From assembly GCF_001593955.1 (NCBI RefSeq), contig NZ_LTAZ01000005.1, forward strand, positions 86,001 through 150,000: DNA of 64,000 nucleotides, in the 5' to 3' direction. The first letter of the stretch is position 1. Every line of letters starts with the position of its first letter. This document shows positions 58,334 through 64,000 of the stretch, piece after piece. Source of the stretch: Halalkalicoccus paucihalophilus (GTDB taxonomy: Archaea; Halobacteriota; Halobacteria; Halobacteriales; Halalkalicoccaceae). The translations under genes and the position numbers were made by a program. Under the pieces are notes generated by a model. The model was not told the DNA's origin. It did no database searches and saw nothing but the letters and a program-made list of their open reading frames with translations.

Positions 58334-59869
58334 ATGGTCGTCGAAGCCGTCGTCGAGAGCCAGCTGCTCCTCCAGCTCGACACCATCACCGAGGGACTAC
58401 AGATCGCGCTGAGTTGGCCCGTGATCGGGTGGATGGCCGTCGGGCTGCTGTTGGGGATCGTCCTCGGGGCGCTGCCCGGCATCGGCTCGCCGGTCGGGAT
58501 GGCGATCGTCTTGCCGCTGACCCTGCCGCTCGATGCGACCTCCGCGGTCATCCTGCTGGTCGCGATCTACAGCGGGGCGATGTTCGGCGGCTCGATCGCC
58601 GCGATCCTGATCAACGCCCCCGGGACCGAGTCGGCGGCGGCGACCACGCTCGACGGCTACCCGATGGCGAAACAGGGGCTCGCGAAGAACGCGCTGGCGA
58701 TCGCGACGACCGCCTCGGCGCTCAACGGCTTCCTGGCCGCGATCGTGCTCATCCTGATCTCGCCGATCCTGATCGGGGTCGTCCTCGCGTTCGGTTCGCC
58801 CGAGTACTTCCTGCTCGCGATCCTCGGCATCTCGCTGATCACGATCGTCACACAGGGCTCGCTCGTCAAGGGGCTTGTCGCCGGCGCGCTCGGGCTGATG
58901 ATCTCGACGATCGGGACCGGGATCCTGAGTCCGACGCCGCGGTTTACCTTCGGCCAGTTCGGCCTCTACAACGGCATCAGCTTCGTCGCCGCACTGATCG
59001 GGATGTTCGCGTTCGCGGAGATGATGAAACTCGCCGCCAGAAGCCAGATCGCGGAAAGCGACATCGAACTCGGCGGCAGCATCAAGGACGGCATTCTGAC
59101 CGTCTTCAAATACCCGAAGACCGTGCTCAAAGCCGGACTGATCGGCATGGGAATCGGGATGATCCCCGGATCGGGCGCGACGACCTCTACCTTCGTCGCC
59201 TACGCCGAAGAGGCGCGCTCGTCGGCCGCAGACGGCCGCTTCGGCGAGGGCGATCCCCGCGGCGTGATCGCTCCCGAGGGGGCGAACAACCCGACCGTAA
59301 GCGGGTCGCTCGTTCCGACGCTCTCGTTCGGGATCCCCGGCAGCGGCTCGACGGCGGTCCTGCTCGGTGGCCTGTTGATGCACGGTCTCCAACCCGGTCC
59401 GACGCTGTTCGGCGATCAACTGCAGATCACGTACGCGATCTTCATCTCGCTGTTCCTCAGCAACATCCTCATCGTCCTCGTCGGGCTCTCGGTCATCCCG
59501 TATGCGAGCCGGCTCACCGAGATCGACACGAACATCATCATCCCCGTCGTGGTGGTGCTCTCGTTTATCGGCGCGTACACGCTGAACCGGAACTGGTTCG
59601 ACGTCGCTGCGGTACTCGCACTCGGCGTGCTCGGGTTCTACATGGTGCGGTACAACTACTCGGTGATCGCGTTCGTCCTCGGGATCGTCCTCGGGCCGAT
59701 CGCGGAGGAGAACTTCTTCCGATCGCTACAGATCTCCGGCGGGAGCTACGACATCTTCTTCGATCCGATCAACCGCCCGCTGTCGTTCATGCTCGTCCTC
59801 GGGATCGTCTTCATCCTCGTCGGGCCGTTCCTCAAACCCTACGTCGAGCGCACCCTCGACCGCACCTGA
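58334..59869 (+). CDS. tctA: Tripartite tricarboxylate transporter large membrane subunit TctA
   Basis: This 511-residue membrane protein has about 11-12 helices. Diagnostic motifs are LGALPGIGSPVGMAIVLPLTLPLD, AGLIGMGIGMIPGSGATTSTFVAYAEEARSS and ANNPTVSGSLVPTLSFGIPGSGSTAVLLGGLLMHGLQPGP. The last two lie in the substrate/ion channel. It imports a carboxylate with Na+ or H+. Its ATG directly follows the tctB stop. Next to the D-malate/tartrate dehydrogenase this suggests a C4-C6 hydroxy acid. Confidence 0.93.
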   Translation: MVVEAVVESQLLLQLDTITEGLQIALSWPVIGWMAVGLLLGIVLGALPGIGSPVGMAIVLPLTLPLDATSAVILLVAIYSGAMFGGSIAAILINAPGTESAAATTLDGYPMAKQGLAKNALAIATTASALNGFLAAIVLILISPILIGVVLAFGSPEYFLLAILGISLITIVTQGSLVKGLVAGALGLMISTIGTGILSPTPRFTFGQFGLYNGISFVAALIGMFAFAEMMKLAARSQIAESDIELGGSIKDGILTVFKYPKTVLKAGLIGMGIGMIPGSGATTSTFVAYAEEARSSAADGRFGEGDPRGVIAPEGANNPTVSGSLVPTLSFGIPGSGSTAVLLGGLLMHGLQPGPTLFGDQLQITYAIFISLFLSNILIVLVGLSVIPYASRLTEIDTNIIIPVVVVLSFIGAYTLNRNWFDVAAVLALGVLGFYMVRYNYSVIAFVLGIVLGPIAEENFFRSLQISGGSYDIFFDPINRPLSFMLVLGIVFILVGPFLKPYVERTLDRT

Positions 59870-59910
59870 GCGGCCCGTATCTCTATACCCCTGGCGACCC
59901 GTTCCGGTGT

Positions 59911-60300
59911 ATGCATCCCACCGGCATCGATCACCTCGTTCTCACCGTCGACGACATCGACGAGACCTGCGCCTTCTACGGGGACGTCCTCGGGGCGACC
60001 GTCGTCACCTTCGGGCCCGAGGACAGGACTGCCCTCGAGTTCGGCGACCAGAAGATCAACCTCCACGAGGCGGGTGCGGAGTTCGACCCCCACGCCCGCG
60101 AACCGACGCCCGGTTCCGGGGACTTCTGTCTGCTCGTCGAATCGCCCATCGAGGGTATCGCCGACCGACTCGACGATCACGGCATCGCAGTCCACGGCCC
60201 GGTCGAGAAACACGGCGCACGGGGTTCGATGCGCTCGATATACGTCCACGACCCGGACGGCAACCTCGTCGAACTCGCGTCCTACGAGGAAAGTGATTAG
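59911..60300 (+). CDS. VOC-family metalloprotein
   Basis: This 129-residue glyoxalase-fold protein has GIDHLVLTVDDIDETCAFYGDVLGATVVTF, EFGDQKINLHEAGAEFDPHA and SIYVHDPDGNLVELASYEES. His and Glu positions at strands 1 and 8 are conserved. It starts 41 bp after tctA and may be part of the same operon. The cupin gene follows 23 bp downstream. It could act as epimerase, isomerase or lyase on the imported acid; no specific function is supported. Confidence 0.85.
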   Translation: MHPTGIDHLVLTVDDIDETCAFYGDVLGATVVTFGPEDRTALEFGDQKINLHEAGAEFDPHAREPTPGSGDFCLLVESPIEGIADRLDDHGIAVHGPVEKHGARGSMRSIYVHDPDGNLVELASYEESD

Positions 60301-60323
60301 CCGACGCACACCGTGCCCCCGGT

Positions 60324-60767
60324 ATGGCTGATGGATGGCAGCACGTCTCGCTTTCGGATCTGGCTACGAACCCCGAGAAACCCGGCGAGCGCTGGGAACT
60401 CTCGACGGAACTCGGGATCGAGGCGTTCAACTTCAACGTCGCGATCCTCGAGGCCGACGACCGACTCTCGCAGAACCACTTCCACTACCACGAGAACCAA
60501 CAGGAGCTGTTTTTCGTCGTCGAAGGGAGGTGTCGCGTCGAGACGACCGAGGAGGGCTTCGAGATGGGCGTCGACGAGGCCGTGGCCTTCGAGAAGGGCG
60601 AGGCGGGCGCACACGTGATCTACAACCCGTTCGAGGAGCCGTGTCGGGTCGTCGCGGTCGGCTGGCCCGCCGACGGACGCTATCCGGTCCACCAACTGGA
60701 GACCACGGCTGACGCCGTCGAGGACGCTACCGATCCACAGAGTAATGGGCCATCACCGGGGAACTAG
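60324..60767 (+). CDS. Cupin-fold protein
   Basis: This 147-residue single-domain cupin has the His-cluster HFHYHENQQELFFVVEGRCRVET and a second motif HVIYNPFEEPCRVVAVGWP. His residues of the first motif would bind a divalent metal. Such small cupins include sugar isomerases, dioxygenases and transcriptional sensors; the role here is unknown. It lies 23 bp after the VOC gene and ends 4 bp before the third GlcD/Fe-S fusion, so all three may form one transcript. Confidence 0.82.
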   Translation: MADGWQHVSLSDLATNPEKPGERWELSTELGIEAFNFNVAILEADDRLSQNHFHYHENQQELFFVVEGRCRVETTEEGFEMGVDEAVAFEKGEAGAHVIYNPFEEPCRVVAVGWPADGRYPVHQLETTADAVEDATDPQSNGPSPGN

Positions 60768-60771
60768 GGCC

Positions 60772-63700
60772 ATGGCGACGAACCCCACGACGAACGCTCC
60801 CCCGGCGCGCGACGAGCGCGCCTCCTACGACTACGCCGATATCGACGAGGCGGTCCCGGCGGCACTGTCGGCGCTTCCCCGGCTGGTCGGCGGCGAGGTC
60901 CGCTTCGACGAGTACTCGCGAGAGCTGTACGCGACCGACGCGTCCGCCTACGAGATGACGCCCATCGGCGTGGTCTTTCCGACCTCGACCCGTGACGTGC
61001 AGGTGGTGATGCGCCACTGTGCGAGAAACGGGATCCCAGTGTTGCCCCGCGGCGGCGGGACGAGCCTCGCGGGCCAGTCGGTCAACGAGGCGGTCGTACT
61101 GGATTTTACCCGCTACATGGACGGCGTCCTCAATATCGACCCCGAGGGCCGGCGCGCCCGCGCGGAGGCCGGCGTCTATCTGGGCGACCTCAACGCCGAC
61201 CTCGCGCCCCACGGTCTGAAGTTCGCGCCCGACCCCGCGTGGCGCGATAAGAGCGCGCTCGGGGGCGCGATCGGCAACAACTCGACGGGTGCCCACTCGC
61301 TGAAGTACGGCAAGACCGACGCCTACATCGAGGAGTGTGAGGTCGTGCTCGCCGACGGGACGCGCACGACCTTCGGGGAGATCACCCTCGAGGAACTCGC
61401 CGAGCGGGCCGATCCCGACGGCGACCTCGAGGCGCGGATCCACGCCGAAGTTCGGAGGATCGTCGAGGAGGAGGCCGAGAACGTCGATGAAGCCTACCCC
61501 GACCTGAAGCGCAACGTCTCGGGGTACAACCTCGACATGCTGATCGAGGAGGCGCGCGGCGAGGGAAGTACGGAGGAAGGGGTCGTGAACCTCGCGCGCC
61601 TGCTGGCGGGCAGCGAGGGGACGCTGGCCATCGTCACCGAGGCCGAGGTGAGCTTGGAGCCGATCCCCGAGACCAAGGCGATGGCGCTTCTGACCTACGA
61701 CACCCTGATCGACGCGATGGAGGACGTCGCGCCGATCCTCGAACACGACCCCGCCGCCGTCGAGGTGATGGACGACGTGTTGCTCGATCTGGCTCGCGAG
61801 ACCGAGGAGTTCAAGGACGTCGTCTCGATGCTGCCGCCCGAGGCGTCTTCGGTCCTCATCGTCGAGTTCTACGCCGAGGACGACCCCGAGGGACTGGAGA
61901 AGGTCGCGGGCCTGCTCGCGGATCGAGCGCCGGAGGCCGACCGTGAGGGTGCACCGGGCGAGAACCGAGTGAAAACGGACGCCCCGCTCAACGCGACGGC
62001 GGCGATGGAGGCCCACGACGACGCCGAGCGCGCGCTGTTCTGGAAGATGCGAAAGAGCGGGCTACCGATCCTGCTCTCCCGCACCAGCGACGAGAAACAC
62101 ATCTCCTTCATCGAGGACTGTGCGGTCCCGCCCGAGCACCTCCCCGAGTACGCCCGCGAGTTCCAGGAGATCCTCGAGGACAACGGCACGTTCGCGAGTA
62201 TCTACGCCCACGCCGGCCCTGGGGTGCTCCACGTCCGCCCGCTGATCAACACCAAGGACGTCGACGGCGTCGACGCGATGGTCGATATCGCCGACCGGGT
62301 GACCGACGCCGTCGCCCGGTTCGGCGGAAGCGTTTCCGGGGAACACGGCGACGGGAGAGCCAGAACGCAGTGGAACGAGAAGGTGTATGGTAAACACCTC
62401 TGGAACGTGTTTCGCGATCTGAAGACGGCCTTCGACCCCGACTGGCTGTTGAATCCCGGGTCGGTCTGCGGCGATTTCGACATGAGCGAGCACCTCCGCT
62501 TTTCCCCCGACTACGAGTTCGAGATGGGCTTTGACCCGGTGCTAGAGTGGGACAACGAGAACGGGTTTCAAGGGATGGCCGAACTCTGTCACGGCTGTGG
62601 CGGCTGTCGGGGTCCCCAGGAGACCACCGGAGGGGTGATGTGCCCGACGTTCCGCGCTAGTGAAGAAGAGATCACGAGTACGCGGGGGCGGGCGAACATG
62701 CTCCGGCAAGCGATGAGCGGCGATCTCCCCGACGGCGAGGCCTTCAGCGAGGAGTTCGTCACCGAGGTGATGGACCTGTGTATCGGCTGTAAGGGCTGTG
62801 CAAAGGACTGTCCCAGCGAAGTCGACATGGCCAAACTCAAGGCCGAGGTGACCCACGAGTACCACCGACGCCACGGTCCGGACCTCCGCTCGCGGGTCTT
62901 CGCGAACATCGACACGCTCTCGAAACTCGGTAGTGCCACGGCACCGGTCTCGAACTGGCTGTCGGAACTCCCGGGGGCCCGCGTCGCGCTGGAGAAGACG
63001 CTCGGAATCGCCCGCGAGCGTGACCTGCCGGAGTTCCACCGCGAGACACTCAGAGACTGGTTCGAGGCCCGCGGTCCGGGGGTGAGCGAGGCCGAGGCCG
63101 ACCGGAAGGCCCTGCTCGTGCCCGACACCTACACCAACCACAACCATCCGGCGGTCGGCAAGGACGCCGTTCGGATCCTCGAGAGCGCGGGAGTACACGT
63201 CCAACTCGCCGACGTGGGCGACAGCGGCCGACCCGCCTTCTCGAAGGGGTTTCTCGATGCCGCCCGCGAGCGCGCCGAGGCGAACGTCGCGGAGCTCGCT
63301 CCCGAAATCGACGCCGGCTGGGACGTGGTCGTCTGTGAGCCCTCCGACGCGGTGATGTTCCAGTCTGACTATCTCGACCTGCTTTCGGGGTCGGCCGTCG
63401 AGTCGGTCGCGATCAACACCTACGGCGTCATGGAGTATCTCAACGCCTTCGACCTCGACCTGCCGGCGGGCGAGGGCTCGCTCGCGTATCACGGCCACTG
63501 CCACCAGAAGGCGACCAAGAAGGACATCCACGCCGCGGCGGTGCTCTCGCGGGCGGGCTACGACGTCGATATCCTCGATTCGGGCTGCTGTGGAATGGCC
63601 GGCTCCTTCGGGTACGAGGCGGATCACTACGCGATGAGCGAGGCGATCGGTTCGATCCTCGTCGAACAGGTCGAGGACAGTCCCGGCGAGCGAGTCGTTG

Positions 63701-63789
63701 CCCCCGGTGCCTCCTGTCGGGGCCAACTCGAGGACCTCACCGAGGAGGAACCACCCCACCCGATCGAGGTGCTCGCGGGGGGGCTGTAA
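60772..63789 (+). CDS. FAD/Fe-S oxidoreductase fusion (GlcD-GlcF type, third copy)
   Basis: This 1005-residue protein is the close paralogue of the gene at 49552 (shared VRFDEYSRELYATDASAYE, RGGGTSLAGQSVNEAVVLD, SGEHGDGRARTQWNEK). It has a 20-residue insert near the cap (EADREGAPGENRVKTDAPLNA). Fe-S motifs are CHGCGGCRGPQ (about 607) and CIGCKGCAKDCP (about 670). CCG motifs are HGHCHQKATKKDIHAA and CCGMAGSFGYEADHYA (about 940). It probably oxidises the 2-hydroxyacid imported by TctABC or an intermediate. The ATG at 60772 is 4 bp after the cupin stop; translation is probably coupled. Confidence 0.88.
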   Translation: MATNPTTNAPPARDERASYDYADIDEAVPAALSALPRLVGGEVRFDEYSRELYATDASAYEMTPIGVVFPTSTRDVQVVMRHCARNGIPVLPRGGGTSLAGQSVNEAVVLDFTRYMDGVLNIDPEGRRARAEAGVYLGDLNADLAPHGLKFAPDPAWRDKSALGGAIGNNSTGAHSLKYGKTDAYIEECEVVLADGTRTTFGEITLEELAERADPDGDLEARIHAEVRRIVEEEAENVDEAYPDLKRNVSGYNLDMLIEEARGEGSTEEGVVNLARLLAGSEGTLAIVTEAEVSLEPIPETKAMALLTYDTLIDAMEDVAPILEHDPAAVEVMDDVLLDLARETEEFKDVVSMLPPEASSVLIVEFYAEDDPEGLEKVAGLLADRAPEADREGAPGENRVKTDAPLNATAAMEAHDDAERALFWKMRKSGLPILLSRTSDEKHISFIEDCAVPPEHLPEYAREFQEILEDNGTFASIYAHAGPGVLHVRPLINTKDVDGVDAMVDIADRVTDAVARFGGSVSGEHGDGRARTQWNEKVYGKHLWNVFRDLKTAFDPDWLLNPGSVCGDFDMSEHLRFSPDYEFEMGFDPVLEWDNENGFQGMAELCHGCGGCRGPQETTGGVMCPTFRASEEEITSTRGRANMLRQAMSGDLPDGEAFSEEFVTEVMDLCIGCKGCAKDCPSEVDMAKLKAEVTHEYHRRHGPDLRSRVFANIDTLSKLGSATAPVSNWLSELPGARVALEKTLGIARERDLPEFHRETLRDWFEARGPGVSEAEADRKALLVPDTYTNHNHPAVGKDAVRILESAGVHVQLADVGDSGRPAFSKGFLDAARERAEANVAELAPEIDAGWDVVVCEPSDAVMFQSDYLDLLSGSAVESVAINTYGVMEYLNAFDLDLPAGEGSLAYHGHCHQKATKKDIHAAAVLSRAGYDVDILDSGCCGMAGSFGYEADHYAMSEAIGSILVEQVEDSPGERVVAPGASCRGQLEDLTEEEPPHPIEVLAGGL

Positions 63790-64000
63790 CGACTCCCGGA
63801 AGGGCTCTTGCGGCCCCTCGGTTCGAACGGGAGGGTCGTCTTCACCGACCACGGCGAACAGATGATGTGAATCGGTTGCGTCGGAAGTCATCGAAATTTC
63901 GAATAAAAGTAATTGGAACAAATGTCTCACAGAACCGTTCCGTTCTGGAACGAAGGCCGTCCAGTGACGTCTTCGACCGGTTCTAGTGTACCAATCATCG
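63790..64000. other. Downstream flank at window end
   Basis: No gene is supported. A GGGC/GCCC-type stem at about 63801-63814 follows the last gene and may act as a terminator stem. AT-rich sequence (GAATAAAAGTAATTGG) at about 63900-63916 could be a promoter for a gene beyond the window. Confidence 0.35.

Overview
The window is chromosomal DNA of a halophilic archaeon (class Halobacteria). The evidence is high GC, very acidic proteins, leaderless genes with a TATA element about 25-30 bp before the start codon, and typical haloarchaeal families: phaRPEC polyhydroxyalkanoate genes, a DpsA-type ferritin, an RdfA/SMC-related pair, and a DUF5805-like partner next to a tyrosine recombinase. The genus cannot be fixed from sequence alone.

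Layout. 0-16 kb is mostly housekeeping: a Tat-exported trypsin-like protein, tRNA-Lys(UUU), a TrkA-N/DHH protein, a PRC-barrel protein, a zinc-type ABC transporter (znuABC), a sugar kinase, a nitrilase-family hydrolase, DpsA, a NIF3-like protein, an old-yellow-enzyme family reductase, and a thiolase-like/OB-fold pair. 16-20 kb holds phaB and the phaR-phaP-phaE-phaC operon for PHA storage. 20-28 kb has a solitary iron-type ABC ATPase behind a metalloregulator-like operator, a ferredoxin, an alcohol dehydrogenase, a lone transposase-like HTH gene, an SMC-related/RdfA pair and a galactonate-dehydratase region. 28.9-29.8 kb is gene-poor, with palindromes and a possible gene relic. It precedes a tyrosine recombinase (30.3-31.3 kb).

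From 31.4 kb to the end the window is an organic-acid catabolism region. It starts with an IclR regulator diverging from a CitE/malyl-CoA lyase-type aldolase. A lactate block follows: a GlcD/Fe-S D-lactate-dehydrogenase-like fusion, lactate permease LctP, a LutB-LutA-like fusion and LutC, next to malic enzyme, so that lactate would become pyruvate and join the malate pool. After an MFS transporter and a 2-hydroxyacid dehydrogenase comes a block with a ThDP enzyme, a CoA-transferase and a second GlcD/Fe-S fusion. Then come a second CoA-transferase with an atypical crotonase, a D-malate/tartrate-type dehydrogenase, a tripartite tricarboxylate transporter (TctC-TctB-TctA), and a VOC protein, a cupin and a third GlcD/Fe-S fusion.

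The points most worth following are: a candidate structured RNA at about 4.60-4.74 kb with its own TATA element and U-tract; two matching TTAGG-N4-CCTAA operators; a thiolase-like protein whose nucleophilic Cys is Ser; a crotonase lacking both catalytic Glu residues; and a large inverted repeat over the ThDP-enzyme promoter. The ThDP/CoA-transferase module may be an archaeal 2-hydroxyacyl-CoA C1-shortening route.
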